Shown here: positions 1-8,644 of the stretch, piece by piece
Position numbering within the stretch: position 1 is the first letter of the stretch
How the letters are laid out: every line of letters starts with the position of its first letter
Assembly: GCA_030151885.1 (NCBI GenBank)
Contig: JASLCG010000007.1
Coordinates: forward strand, 1-35,609
Source: Bacteroides sp.
GTDB lineage: Bacteria; Bacteroidota; Bacteroidia; Bacteroidales; Bacteroidaceae
Direction: 5' to 3'
DNA length: 35,609 nt
The notes under the pieces: model-generated
What the model saw: only the letters and a program-made list of their open reading frames with translations
Databases searched by the model: none
What the model was told of the DNA's origin: nothing
Made by a program: the position numbers and the translations under genes

Positions 1-20
1 AGCTCTATATGGCGGCTTTT

Positions 21-105
21 GTATGTCGGCAACATAGGCCTTGCTTGTTGCCGATAAGCCTCTAGTATGTCGGCAATAAACTTGAGGTATGTCGGCAATG
101 AAGAG
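21..105. repeat. Short-repeat cluster A, core TATGTCGGCAAT
   Basis: Three direct copies of GTATGTCGGCAA begin at 21, 65 and 87, and one inverted copy (TTGCCGAT) lies at about 48-55. The copies at 65 and 87 are 22 bases apart and joined by AAACTTGAG. The same core, linker and a trailing GAAGAG recur in cluster B near 23312-23405. The inverted copy could pair with the direct copy at 65 to form a hairpin. The cluster lies past the 3' end of the Crp-type gene, outside any convincing reading frame. This is seen directly; the function is unknown. Confidence 0.8.
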
Positions 106-190
106 TGGTCTTATCTACAACCTATATATTGTATCTCGTAGTAGGGTTTTAGAATGGTATTAATATAGATTATATCTGTTTATATATACG

Positions 191-232
191 AGAAAAGGTA
201 ACTATCTTATAATATAAGAAGTTACCTTTTCT
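191..232 (-). terminator. Strong hairpin downstream of the Crp-type gene
   Basis: Arms AGAAAAGGTAACT (191-203) and AGTTACCTTTTCT (220-232) pair perfectly. An inner stem TCTTAT/ATAAGA (205-210, 214-219) extends them, leaving one bulged A at 204 and a 3-base loop. The hairpin sits 30 bases past the stop of the minus-strand Crp-type gene. The T-rich arm end can act as a tract in either direction. Confidence 0.75.
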
Positions 233-262
233 GTAATTTTATCTTTACGACAAGTTTTAGAA

Positions 263-964
263 TTAACCTATTTGGCTAATTTTTTTAAGCTTAGCTTCGT
301 CAATGATTTTTATTTTTCTACCATCAATAGCAATAATTCGCTCCGAAGCAAAGTTCGATAATGTTCTAATAGCATTAGAAGTTGTCATATTTGACAGATT
401 AGCTAAATCCTCTCTAGATAAATAGATACTTAAAGTGTATCCATCCTCTTCTAATCCATAACTTTCTCTTAAAAATAATAGAGATTCTGCAAGCCTGCCC
501 CTAATGTGTTTTTGGGTTAAGTTTACAGTTCTTTCATCTGCTATCCCTAAGTCTACAGACAACTGCTTTATAAAGAACATTGATAGGTCCGAGTTTTCTG
601 ATACAATCTGCTCCATAACTTGCATTGGAATGAGGCAAATAGTAGAAGGCTCGAATGCTGCAGCCGCAGTAACATAGTTTTCATCAGCAAAAAAGGCTCT
701 GTACCCAAAGTACTCAACGGGCTTAATCATCCTAATAATTTGATTTCTTCCCCCAACTCCTTCTTTAAATATTTTTACTTTACCGCTTAATAGGCACATT
801 AAGTGCTCAGCTTTTTCATGCTCGTCGTAAATAATTTCATTTTTTTTATAGCGTTGAACTTTAAAACTGCTAGATATCAGTTTTTTTTGCTCATCGTTTA
901 GTGGAATCCACAAATCTGAAATTAGTTCCGATATGTCACTATCAGATAATATCTTTTTAACCAT
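263..964 (-). CDS. Crp/Fnr family transcriptional regulator
   Basis: A 233-residue one-component DNA-binding regulator. The N-terminal cyclic-nucleotide-binding-type beta-roll covers about residues 25-125, a linking helix follows, and the C-terminal winged helix-turn-helix lies at about 183-211 (SREDLANLSNMTTSNAIRTL). The region matching the cAMP phosphate-binding cassette (about 85-105, GYRAFFADENYVTAAAAFE) lacks the Glu and Arg used by E. coli CRP. Only two cysteines are present (57 and 110), so neither cAMP binding nor an FNR-type iron-sulfur cluster is supported. The gene lies 95 bases downstream of glutamine synthetase on the same strand, with its own TAnnTTTG motif 29 bases before the ATG. 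The family is clear; the ligand and targets are unknown. Confidence 0.9.
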   Translation of the reverse strand: MVKKILSDSDISELISDLWIPLNDEQKKLISSSFKVQRYKKNEIIYDEHEKAEHLMCLLSGKVKIFKEGVGGRNQIIRMIKPVEYFGYRAFFADENYVTAAAAFEPSTICLIPMQVMEQIVSENSDLSMFFIKQLSVDLGIADERTVNLTQKHIRGRLAESLLFLRESYGLEEDGYTLSIYLSREDLANLSNMTTSNAIRTLSNFASERIIAIDGRKIKIIDEAKLKKISQIG

Positions 965-992
965 AGTGCTACTTAATGTATGTTGTATAGCA

Positions 993-1000
993 CAAATATA
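993..1000 (-). promoter_or_regulatory. Candidate -7 element of the Crp-type gene
   Basis: Reads TATATTTG on the minus strand, matching the Bacteroidota -7 consensus TAnnTTTG. It would start transcription about 22 bases before the ATG. No clear -33 TTTG is present. Confidence 0.5.
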
Positions 1001-1014
1001 AAAATAAAAAAAGT

Positions 1015-1052
1015 AAATAGGTGTATAAAGTAGTAAAGATTATAACCTATTT
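1015..1052 (-). terminator. glnN: Possible terminator of glutamine synthetase
   Basis: On the minus strand, AAATAGGT and ACCTATTT arms with a long loop are followed by a T-rich run. The position just past the glnN stop fits termination. The stem is only 8 bp and the loop is 22 bases, so it is weak. Confidence 0.4.
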
Positions 1053-1059
1053 GTTATTT

Positions 1060-3249
1060 CTATTTTGCAAAAAGTAACTCTCTATATTTTGGTAGTGGCC
1101 ATATTTCATCATCTACTTCCATTTCTAGGTGATCTATGTGATCTCTAATCTTTTCCAGGTATGGACTAACTTTATCATTATAGGCAAAAGCCTTTTCTGT
1201 ATAGCAGCTAAGGTTATTGGCCTTTTTGCGCTCTTCGATCATTTCATTTACTAGCTTTTTAATAGAACTAACTCTGTATGAGATTTCTCGAACAAGCTCA
1301 ACTCTGTCTTTACTTAGTTCGGTGTACTCTTCGTTAGAAAAAATAGACTTTAAACCGATTAGGTTTTCTAAGAGTCTATTTTGATATATTACAGCAATTG
1401 GGACAATATGGTTTATTGCTAAATCTCCTAATACCCTGGCTTCTATTTGTATTTTTTTAGTAAATTTCTCTAACTCTACATCTACTCTACTTTTAATTTC
1501 CTGCTCATTGAATATCTCTTCTGATATAAATATTTCTTTGGCTTGATTGTCTATGTATTTTAAGATAGCCTCGGGTACGTGTGAAATATTTGTAAGTCCT
1601 CGTTTTTGAGCCTCTTTCTTCCACTCGTCAGAATAGCCATCTCCTTCAAATCTAATAGATTTACTTTCGATGATAAGTTGTTTTAAAAGCTTAAATATAG
1701 CTTCGTCTCTTCCAACTCCTTTATCCATTAGTTTTTCTAACTGTACTCTAAACTTATTCAACTGGTTAGCCATACCTGCATTAATTGCAATAAGTGCTGC
1801 AGCACAATTAGATGAAGATCCGGCAGCTCTAAATTCAAACCTATTACCTGTAAAAGCAAACGGAGATGTTCTATTCCTGTCGGTAGTATCTAATATGATT
1901 TCGGGTATTCTTCCTATTCCTAGTTTAAGTGTGGTTTTTTCTTCGGCAGTCATTTTCTTATCACTTACGTACTCTTCTATAGAGTTTAATGTTTCTGATA
2001 ACTCTTTGCCCAAGAATATTGATAAAATAGCTGGCGGAGCTTCATTTGCTCCAAGCCTATGTTGGTTTCCTGCACTAACAATTGATGCTCTTAGCAAATC
2101 TTGATTTTTATAAACCATCATTAGAGTATTTACAAGGAAGGTAAGGAACAATAAATTTCCTTTTGGATTCTTTCCTGGAGCATAAAGATTTATACCTGTA
2201 TCTGTACATAAAGACCAATTACAGTGCTTGCCAGAGCCATTAATACCCTTATAAGGTTTTTCGTGAAATAGTACAGCAAAATTGTGTTTTTGAGCTATAC
2301 GTTTCATCAAGTCCATAACTTGTTGGTTATGATCATTTGCTAGGTTTGCATTTTCGAATATCGGTGCTAACTCAAACTGATTTGGTGCTACTTCGTTGTG
2401 TCTAGTTTTTATAGGAATACCGAATTTATGGCACTCGTATTCAACCTCTTTTAAAAAAGCTGTTACTCTTGGAGGAATGGAGCCAAAATAATGGTCGTCA
2501 AGCTGTTGGTCTTTTGCAGAAGAGTGTCCCATGAGTGTTCTGCCACAAAGCACCATGTCTGGACGTGCGTTGTAGAGAGCAATATCTACTAAGAAAAACT
2601 CTTGTTCCCAGCCTAGGTTTGTATATACTTTAGAAATGTTTCTGTCGAAAAGTTTACACAGTTTTGTAGCAGCTTTATCAACTGCTGATATTGCTTTAAG
2701 TAGGGGCGTTTTGTAATCTAATGCTTCACCTGTATATGAAACAAATATCGTTGGTATGCATAGGGTTGAGTTTACAACAAAAGCAGGAGAACTAATATCC
2801 CACGCTGTATAACCTCTAGCTTCGAAAGTATTTCTGATTCCACCATTAGGAAAAGAAGATGCATCTGGTTCTTGCTGAACTAAAAGTTTGCCAGAGAAGT
2901 GCTCTATAGCATCAAATTCATCACTTAACTCGATAAAGCCATCGTGTTTTTCTGCTGTTCCATCTGTAAGAGGTTGGAACCAGTGTGTATAATGGGTTAC
3001 GTTTAGAGTCTTGGCCCAACTTTTCATTCCATTGGCAATGAGATCTGCTAGTTCTCTAGATATAGGAGTTCCCTTGTCTAGTCCTTTGATAAATTCTTTG
3101 TAGGCCTCGTCTGGTAGATACTCTTTCATCTTCTTTTTATCAAAAACATGACTAGCATAGTAGTCAGATAATTTTGTAGAAGGTAAATCTACACTAAGAG
3201 GTTTTCTGTTGGCAAGCTCTTTGAGAGCGAAAAAACGCATTTTAGACAT
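1060..3249 (-). CDS. glnN: Glutamine synthetase type III
   Basis: Makes glutamine from glutamate, ammonia and ATP in the cytosol. At 729 residues it fits the GSIII family (about 700-730), far longer than GSI (about 470). Seen motifs are the metal-binding GWEQEFFLVD near 213-222, NEVAPNQFELAPIFENANLA near 285-305, the active-site stretch KPYKGINGSGKHCNWSL near 330-346, and a FRAAGSSSNCAAALIAINAG block further on. GSIII is the usual glutamine synthetase of Bacteroidales. It is transcribed away from the DUF5686-type gene, with a TAnnTTTG motif 30 bases upstream. The Crp-type regulator follows on the same strand, and a regulatory link is only inferred from proximity. The ATG at 3249 is taken; an in-frame ATG three codons later is possible. 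Confidence 0.97.
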   Translation of the reverse strand: MSKMRFFALKELANRKPLSVDLPSTKLSDYYASHVFDKKKMKEYLPDEAYKEFIKGLDKGTPISRELADLIANGMKSWAKTLNVTHYTHWFQPLTDGTAEKHDGFIELSDEFDAIEHFSGKLLVQQEPDASSFPNGGIRNTFEARGYTAWDISSPAFVVNSTLCIPTIFVSYTGEALDYKTPLLKAISAVDKAATKLCKLFDRNISKVYTNLGWEQEFFLVDIALYNARPDMVLCGRTLMGHSSAKDQQLDDHYFGSIPPRVTAFLKEVEYECHKFGIPIKTRHNEVAPNQFELAPIFENANLANDHNQQVMDLMKRIAQKHNFAVLFHEKPYKGINGSGKHCNWSLCTDTGINLYAPGKNPKGNLLFLTFLVNTLMMVYKNQDLLRASIVSAGNQHRLGANEAPPAILSIFLGKELSETLNSIEEYVSDKKMTAEEKTTLKLGIGRIPEIILDTTDRNRTSPFAFTGNRFEFRAAGSSSNCAAALIAINAGMANQLNKFRVQLEKLMDKGVGRDEAIFKLLKQLIIESKSIRFEGDGYSDEWKKEAQKRGLTNISHVPEAILKYIDNQAKEIFISEEIFNEQEIKSRVDVELEKFTKKIQIEARVLGDLAINHIVPIAVIYQNRLLENLIGLKSIFSNEEYTELSKDRVELVREISYRVSSIKKLVNEMIEERKKANNLSCYTEKAFAYNDKVSPYLEKIRDHIDHLEMEVDDEIWPLPKYRELLFAK

Positions 3250-3278
3250 TTGGGTATATGTTTTATAGGGGTAAAGTG

Positions 3279-3286
3279 CAAAAATA
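3279..3286 (-). promoter_or_regulatory. glnN: Candidate -7 element of glnN
   Basis: Reads TATTTTTG on the minus strand, a TAnnTTTG match. The predicted leader is about 23 bases, similar to other genes in this window. The -33 element is not recognisable. Confidence 0.5.
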
Positions 3287-3408
3287 ATGTATTTTATATG
3301 ATTTAAGGTTATATTTTAAGGGGTATTTGAAGTAAAAGTTGTAAATAAGTATTTTTGTGATGAGCATATAATATATATTGAAAGTAAAATACTTTTATAA
3401 AAGATAAC

Positions 3409-3416
3409 TATCTTTG
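3409..3416 (+). promoter_or_regulatory. Candidate -7 element of the DUF5686-type gene
   Basis: TATCTTTG matches TAnnTTTG but ends only 9 bases before the ATG at 3426, so the transcript would be nearly leaderless. A perfect 12-base palindrome CTTTTATAAAAG lies just upstream at 3392-3403. No well-spaced -33 TTTG is seen. Confidence 0.35.
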
Positions 3417-3425
3417 TAATTGATA

Positions 3426-5609
3426 ATGAGATGTAAATTAATACATATTGTAATTCTATTCCCTTTATTCTATCTGTGCCAGAGTACTTATGCACAGAAG
3501 AACACTGCTTTGAGTCTGAAGGTGGAAGACTACTGTGTAGACTCAATAATGGACTATGTGATTTTTTACGCTCCTTATTATGAAAAAATGGTAAGTGAGT
3601 ATAATGCAACTCAGTATATAAAAGCTGATTTAAACATTATGCGTAAGAACTTCTTTTTTCGTTACCTTCCTTCCTTATTCCGTCCTAAAAAAGGTGTTCG
3701 TGAATATGTTATAGAATCAGCAAGTGAAACACATTTTACAGCTCCTAATATTTATGACCAAAGGGTGATAGCTATAACTGGTACAACGCCAAGGTTAAAA
3801 GGGGCAAGTGCCGAAGCCTTGAAGTATTTCAATATAAATGTTTATTCGCAATCATTATTGGCTAATAAGTTATTATCACCTTTTTCAAAAAAGGCTAAAA
3901 AGTATTATAAGTATAATCTTGAAAGAGTTGACAGAGGAGTAGGAGGTTATACCGAGTTTACGATTAGTTATAGACCTAAAAAAAAATCTATACAGACGTT
4001 AGAAGGGTATTTTGTCGTGAGTAGTGATGTGTGGAGTATTCGTTCTTTTAAGTTTAAAGGTTCGTCAGAATATTTTGACTTTACAAACTATGTGAAGTTA
4101 GGAGAAGTTGGGCAGAAAGAGGAGTTCCTGCATACGGAATGCCAATCTAAAACAACTTTTAGATTTGTAGGAAATAAAATAAGATCTAATTTTAAAGTAA
4201 TTATAAATTATGATCAGATTAAAGCAGATCCATTAAGTAAACGTATAAAGAAAAAAACAAAATATGACTTAACAGAATCATTTAGTTTACAAACAAATGA
4301 TACTATTCAAAAGATACGGAAAGATTTTCAACCTTATAGAAAAATACCATTAACAACTAAAGAGGAAAACTTATATAGAGATTTTGAAAAAGCACAAAAA
4401 ACAGATAGTATATCACTTATTTCTAAAGAGGAAAAAAAGAGTAAAACATCTGTTTTTTGGGGGTCTATTGGAGATGCTTTAATAAGTAATAGTCGTATAA
4501 ACTTGTACGATGTTGGCTCTGTGAAATTTTCGCCACTTATAAATCCTTTTTTATTGAGTTATAGTGGTAGAGATGGCTGGTCTTATAAATATAAAATAAA
4601 ATATAACCAACTCTTTTCAAAAGGTAAAATGTTGAGTATTACGCCAACTTTAGGTTATAGGTTCAATAAGAAAGAGTTCTATTGGAATGGTAAGGTTAAC
4701 TTTGACTACTATCCACAGCGTAGAGCTAGAATTAATTTAGACTTTGGTAATGGAAATAGAATTTATAGTAGCGAGTTTTTAGATGATTTAAAAGGAAAGG
4801 CCGACTCTATTGATTTTGATAAGTTACATCTTACTTATTTTAAAAGCCTACATATGGACTTAATGAATACTGTTGAAATAGCTAATGGCTTAGAATTAGG
4901 TGTAGGTATAACAGCTAGTAGGCGTAAGGCTGTGAGAAATAGTTATATAGATTCGATAAGTGAACAAGTGGGTATTACGGATAAGTATATAACAGTGGCA
5001 CCAAGAGTTAGTCTCTCTTGGACACCTGGTATGTATAGTTATATGGATGGCAAACGAAAAAAATATGTCTATTCTAAATACCCAACCTTTACTATAGACT
5101 GGGAAAGGGGAATCAAAGGTTTATTCTCGAGCACAGGTTCTCATGAACGTATTGAGTTAGATATTCAACACAAAATATCGTTGGGGTTAATGAGAAACTT
5201 CTATTATAGAATAGGTGGTGGCTTATTTACAAATCAGGAACAGATGTATTTTGTCGATTTTATATACTTCGCAAAACGAAATTTGCCTGTAGGCTGGAAT
5301 GATGATATTGGGGGAACATTTCAATTGCTAGACGAAAGGTGGTATAATGCTTCTCAATATTATGGCAGGGCAAATATAGTATATGAAACTCCTTTCTTAT
5401 TGCTTCCTCACTTCCGAGGATTAACAAAATGGGTGTTAAAAGAACGTATTTATGTAAACGCTGTTATGATGAACCAATTGAGACCTTATGTAGAGGTTGG
5501 ATATGGTATAGGTACTCATATTTTTGATTTAGGGTTATTCTTGGGTACAATGAACGGTAAAGCTCCTAAGTTTGGATTTAAAGTAACTTTTGAACTATTT
5601 AATAGGTAA
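3426..5609 (+). CDS. Secreted DUF5686-type protein, probable outer-membrane barrel
   Basis: A 727-residue exported protein. It has a signal peptide (about residues 1-23, basic MRCK then a hydrophobic run ending TYAQ). The rest resembles the large Bacteroidota DUF5686 family: an N-terminal region with SASETHFTAPNIYDQRVIAITGT-like segments, then a C-terminal half rich in alternating aromatic/polar strands (for example YKIKYNQLFSKGKMLSITP and FGFKVTFELFNR at the end) that suggests an outer-membrane beta-barrel. Many family members begin with a carboxypeptidase-regulatory-like domain; that domain is absent here. The reading frame could extend to a TTG at 3420, but the ATG at 3426 starts the signal peptide cleanly. 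It appears monocistronic. Its function is unknown, and the family call comes from recalled similarity. Confidence 0.7.
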   Translation: MRCKLIHIVILFPLFYLCQSTYAQKNTALSLKVEDYCVDSIMDYVIFYAPYYEKMVSEYNATQYIKADLNIMRKNFFFRYLPSLFRPKKGVREYVIESASETHFTAPNIYDQRVIAITGTTPRLKGASAEALKYFNINVYSQSLLANKLLSPFSKKAKKYYKYNLERVDRGVGGYTEFTISYRPKKKSIQTLEGYFVVSSDVWSIRSFKFKGSSEYFDFTNYVKLGEVGQKEEFLHTECQSKTTFRFVGNKIRSNFKVIINYDQIKADPLSKRIKKKTKYDLTESFSLQTNDTIQKIRKDFQPYRKIPLTTKEENLYRDFEKAQKTDSISLISKEEKKSKTSVFWGSIGDALISNSRINLYDVGSVKFSPLINPFLLSYSGRDGWSYKYKIKYNQLFSKGKMLSITPTLGYRFNKKEFYWNGKVNFDYYPQRRARINLDFGNGNRIYSSEFLDDLKGKADSIDFDKLHLTYFKSLHMDLMNTVEIANGLELGVGITASRRKAVRNSYIDSISEQVGITDKYITVAPRVSLSWTPGMYSYMDGKRKKYVYSKYPTFTIDWERGIKGLFSSTGSHERIELDIQHKISLGLMRNFYYRIGGGLFTNQEQMYFVDFIYFAKRNLPVGWNDDIGGTFQLLDERWYNASQYYGRANIVYETPFLLLPHFRGLTKWVLKERIYVNAVMMNQLRPYVEVGYGIGTHIFDLGLFLGTMNGKAPKFGFKVTFELFNR

Positions 5610-5688
5610 TAAGCTATTAGTTAAACTCATAATGCTTATTTAGAAAGGTTAAAAAAGAGTTGTATTCGTAATTTTATAATCTTAATTT

Positions 5689-5719
5689 TTTGCTAAGTCG
5701 TCTATAAGTCGTAATTTTG
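5689..5719 (+). promoter_or_regulatory. rpsA: Consensus Bacteroidota promoter of rpsA
   Basis: TTTG at 5689-5692, exactly 19 bases, then TAATTTTG at 5712-5719. This fits the Bacteroidota primary sigma consensus (TTTG-N19-TAnnTTTG). The predicted start is near 5726, giving a leader of about 57 bases. No Shine-Dalgarno sequence precedes the ATG, only an A/T-rich stretch. Confidence 0.85.
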
Positions 5720-5783
5720 CACGCGATTTATATTCAATATAATGTCTAATCGAGTTAAAGATTTAAAAAACAATTAATTATTA

Positions 5784-7580
5784 ATGGAAAATTTACAAAA
5801 CATTGCTCCTCTTGAAGATTTCAATTGGGAAGCGTATGAAAGTGGAGAACTTTCTACAGGAGCAGACCGCAACAAACTTGCTGAAGCTTATGATAGCACT
5901 TTAAATAAAGTAAGCGAAAGAGAAGTAGTTGACGGTAAAGTAATCGGAATGAACAAACGTGAAGTTGTTGTTAACATCGGTTACAAATCAGACGGTATCA
6001 TTTCTCTTAATGAATTCCGTTATAATCCTGAACTTAAAGTTGGCGATACTGTAGAAGTATACATCGAAAGTCAGGAAGATAGAAAAGGACAATTAGTTCT
6101 TTCTCACAAAAAAGCTCGTGCTGCACGTGCTTGGGATCGTGTAAACGAAGCTCTAGAAAACGAAGATGTAATCAAAGGTTACATTAAATGTCGTACTAAG
6201 GGTGGTATGATCGTTGATGTATTTGGTATTGAAGCATTCTTACCAGGTTCTCAAATTGACGTTCGTCCTATCCGTGACTATGATGTATTCGTAGGCAAAA
6301 CTATGGAATTCAAAGTTGTTAAAATCAACCAAGAATTTAAAAACGTTGTTGTTTCACACAAAGCTCTTATCGAAGCTGAACTTGAACAACAGAAAAAAGA
6401 AATTATCAGTAAACTTGAAAAAGGTCAAGTACTTGAAGGTACTGTTAAAAATATCACTTCATACGGTGTATTCATCGACCTTGGTGGCGTAGATGGTCTT
6501 ATCCATATTACAGACCTTTCTTGGGGCCGTGTAAGCGATCCTAAAGAAGTAGTTGAACTAGATCAAAAACTAAACGTTGTAATTCTTGACTTTGATGATC
6601 AGAAAAAACGTATTGCTCTTGGTCTTAAACAACTTACTCCACATCCATGGGATTCACTTAGTGAAGAACTTAAAGTTGGTGATAAAGTTAAAGGTAAAGT
6701 GGTTGTTATGGCTGACTATGGTGCATTTGTTGAAATCGCTCCAGGTGTTGAAGGTCTTATCCACGTATCTGAAATGTCATGGTCACAACACTTACGCTCT
6801 GCACAAGACTTTATGAAAGTTGGTGACGAAGTAGAAGCAGTTGTATTAACTCTAGACCGTGAAGAACGTAAGATGTCTTTAGGTATTAAACAACTTAAAC
6901 AAGATCCATGGGAAACTATTGAAGAAAAATATCCTGTAGGTTCTAATCACTCTGCTAAAGTTCGTAACTTTACTAACTTTGGTATCTTCGTAGAAATCGA
7001 AGAAGGTGTTGATGGTCTTGTACACATTTCTGATCTATCTTGGACTAAAAAGGTTAAACACCCATCTGAATTTACTCAACTAGGTGCTGATCTTGAAATC
7101 GTAGTTCTAGAAATAGACAAAGAAAACCGTCGTTTAAGCTTAGGTCACAAACAGTTAGAAGAAAATCCATGGGATGTATTCGAAACTGTATTTACAGTAG
7201 GTTCTGTACACGAAGGTACTGTGATTGAAATGCTAGAAAAAGGTGCAGTAATTGCTTTACCATATGGTGTTGAAGGTTTTGCTACTCCAAAAAATCTAGT
7301 AAAAGAAGATGGTTCTCAAGCTCAACTTGAAGAAAAACTAGAATTCAAAGTAATTGAATTTAACAAAGAAGCTAAGAGAATTATTGTTTCTCACAGCCGT
7401 ATCTTTGAGGAAGATGTTAAAGAAGCAGCTCCTGCAGTAGAAGCTAAATCTGAAAACAAAAAACCAGCTAGAAAATCTAACAAGAAAGAAAACCTAAACA
7501 TTCAAAATCAAGCAGCATCAACTACACTAGGTGATATTGACGCTCTTGCTGAATTAAAGGAAAAACTAGAAGGTAAATAA
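5784..7580 (+). CDS. rpsA: 30S ribosomal protein S1
   Basis: Binds mRNA on the small ribosomal subunit and helps translation start. The 598 residues hold six S1 RNA-binding repeats, roughly at 47-115, 131-195, 213-281, 298-368, 385-455 and 472-540. Repeats 3 to 5 show the typical pattern VKNITSYGVFIDLGGVDGLI followed by HITDLSW. A Lys/Asn-rich, probably disordered tail follows to the end. The length fits S1 proteins of this phylum (about 590-600). Codon choice differs from neighbouring genes, with many CTT, CGT, GGT and GTT codons, as expected for a very highly expressed gene. It has a consensus promoter and its own terminator, so it is most likely a single-gene transcript. Confidence 0.98.
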   Translation: MENLQNIAPLEDFNWEAYESGELSTGADRNKLAEAYDSTLNKVSEREVVDGKVIGMNKREVVVNIGYKSDGIISLNEFRYNPELKVGDTVEVYIESQEDRKGQLVLSHKKARAARAWDRVNEALENEDVIKGYIKCRTKGGMIVDVFGIEAFLPGSQIDVRPIRDYDVFVGKTMEFKVVKINQEFKNVVVSHKALIEAELEQQKKEIISKLEKGQVLEGTVKNITSYGVFIDLGGVDGLIHITDLSWGRVSDPKEVVELDQKLNVVILDFDDQKKRIALGLKQLTPHPWDSLSEELKVGDKVKGKVVVMADYGAFVEIAPGVEGLIHVSEMSWSQHLRSAQDFMKVGDEVEAVVLTLDREERKMSLGIKQLKQDPWETIEEKYPVGSNHSAKVRNFTNFGIFVEIEEGVDGLVHISDLSWTKKVKHPSEFTQLGADLEIVVLEIDKENRRLSLGHKQLEENPWDVFETVFTVGSVHEGTVIEMLEKGAVIALPYGVEGFATPKNLVKEDGSQAQLEEKLEFKVIEFNKEAKRIIVSHSRIFEEDVKEAAPAVEAKSENKKPARKSNKKENLNIQNQAASTTLGDIDALAELKEKLEGK

Positions 7581-7605
7581 TTTGTAATCAAATTATAACT
7601 ATATT

Positions 7606-7641
7606 AAAAAAGGCAATTACAATACTGTAATTGCCTTTTTT
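7606..7641 (+). terminator. rpsA: Intrinsic terminator of rpsA
   Basis: A 16-bp perfect stem, AAAAAAGGCAATTACA (7606-7621) with TGTAATTGCCTTTTTT (7626-7641), a 4-base loop and a T tract. It starts 26 bases past the rpsA stop. Confidence 0.92.
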
Positions 7642-7693
7642 TATGCTTAATAGTTTATATAACTTGTTATCTTAGTAGAATAGAAATTTTAAA

Positions 7694-8611
7694 ATGGAAA
7701 AATTCGAAGTAACCATATTAGGGTGTGGATCGGCTCTGCCAACACGGAAGTTGAATCAAACCTCACAAGTTATAAATTTTAGAGAAAAGCTTTTCATGAT
7801 TGATTGTGGAGAAGGTACTCAAATTCAGTTTAGAAAAGCTAAGTTAAACTTCTCGAAACTAAAGCGTATATTTATTTCACATCTGCACGGAGATCACTGT
7901 TTTGGACTTTTAGGGCTAATTTCAACATTTGGTATGTTGGGTAGAACTGCTGATATGGATATTCATTGTCCTATAGGCTTAGAAAAGCTTTTAAGACCAT
8001 CTTTAGATTTCTTTTGTAATGGATTACCTTTTCAAGTTCATTTTCATGAGCACGATACAAAAGAGTACACCAAAGTGTATGAAGATAAATCTATTGAGGT
8101 GTTTACTATTCCATTGAAACACCGCATAGCGTGTGCTGGATTCTTGTTTAAAGAGAAAGAAAAACAGAAACACATAGTGCGTGAGCAGCTTGATTATTAC
8201 AAAGTACCTATTTCATGGATTAAGCGTATTAAAAGTGGAGATGATTATGTAAATGAAGATGGTACAGTTATTGAAAATAGACTCTTGACAAGACCTGCAA
8301 ACCCATCTCGTAGTTATGCTTACTGTTCGGATACTGCCTATAAAGAGTCGATTGTAGAGTTAATACAAGGTGTTAATTTGTTATTTCATGAAGCAACTTT
8401 TACTGAGTCGGATGCATTAAGAGCTAAAAAAACTAAACATTCTACAGCTACTCAGGCTGCTACTATTGCTCTTAAAGCTGATGTTAAGAAATTATTAATA
8501 GGCCATTTCTCCGCAAGATATACAGATCCTTGTACTATGTTAGATGAAGCGAAAAGAGTGTTTGGAAATGTAATAGCAGCAGAAGAATTAGTAACTTATC
8601 CTATAGATTAG
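7694..8611 (+). CDS. rnz: Ribonuclease Z
   Basis: Cuts the 3' trailer from tRNA precursors. The 305 residues form a metallo-beta-lactamase fold of the short RNase Z type. The zinc motif HLHGDH is at 63-68, preceded by MIDCGEGTQIQF (35-46). Further metal ligands are expected in KHRIACAGF, YCSDTAY, FHEATF and the final GHFSARY segment. The length matches bacterial short-form RNase Z (about 300-310). The ATG at 7694 gives the standard N-terminus (MEKFEVTILGCGSALPT). The next gene, an ECF sigma factor, starts 33 bases after the stop on the same strand and may be co-transcribed. Confidence 0.96.
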   Translation: MEKFEVTILGCGSALPTRKLNQTSQVINFREKLFMIDCGEGTQIQFRKAKLNFSKLKRIFISHLHGDHCFGLLGLISTFGMLGRTADMDIHCPIGLEKLLRPSLDFFCNGLPFQVHFHEHDTKEYTKVYEDKSIEVFTIPLKHRIACAGFLFKEKEKQKHIVREQLDYYKVPISWIKRIKSGDDYVNEDGTVIENRLLTRPANPSRSYAYCSDTAYKESIVELIQGVNLLFHEATFTESDALRAKKTKHSTATQAATIALKADVKKLLIGHFSARYTDPCTMLDEAKRVFGNVIAAEELVTYPID

Positions 8612-8644
8612 TTATATTTAGGACATTATAGAAAATGAAATGAT

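Noticed and set aside
1..115. CRISPR array
   Set aside because: Units are 12-13 bases with near-identical linkers of about 9 bases, in both orientations. There are no unique 30-base spacers and no cas genes.
1670..2104. Plus-strand gene of 144 codons
   Set aside because: It lies wholly inside glutamine synthetase on the opposite strand and has no family-like sequence.
3316..3609. Minus-strand gene of 97 codons
   Set aside because: It overlaps the 5' end of the DUF5686-type gene and the promoter region, with low-complexity Ser/Ile/Tyr content.
5608..5640. Terminator of the DUF5686-type gene
   Set aside because: AATAAGC/GCTTATT arms with an inner ATTA/TAAT stem exist, but the left arm overlaps the stop codon and no T tract follows.
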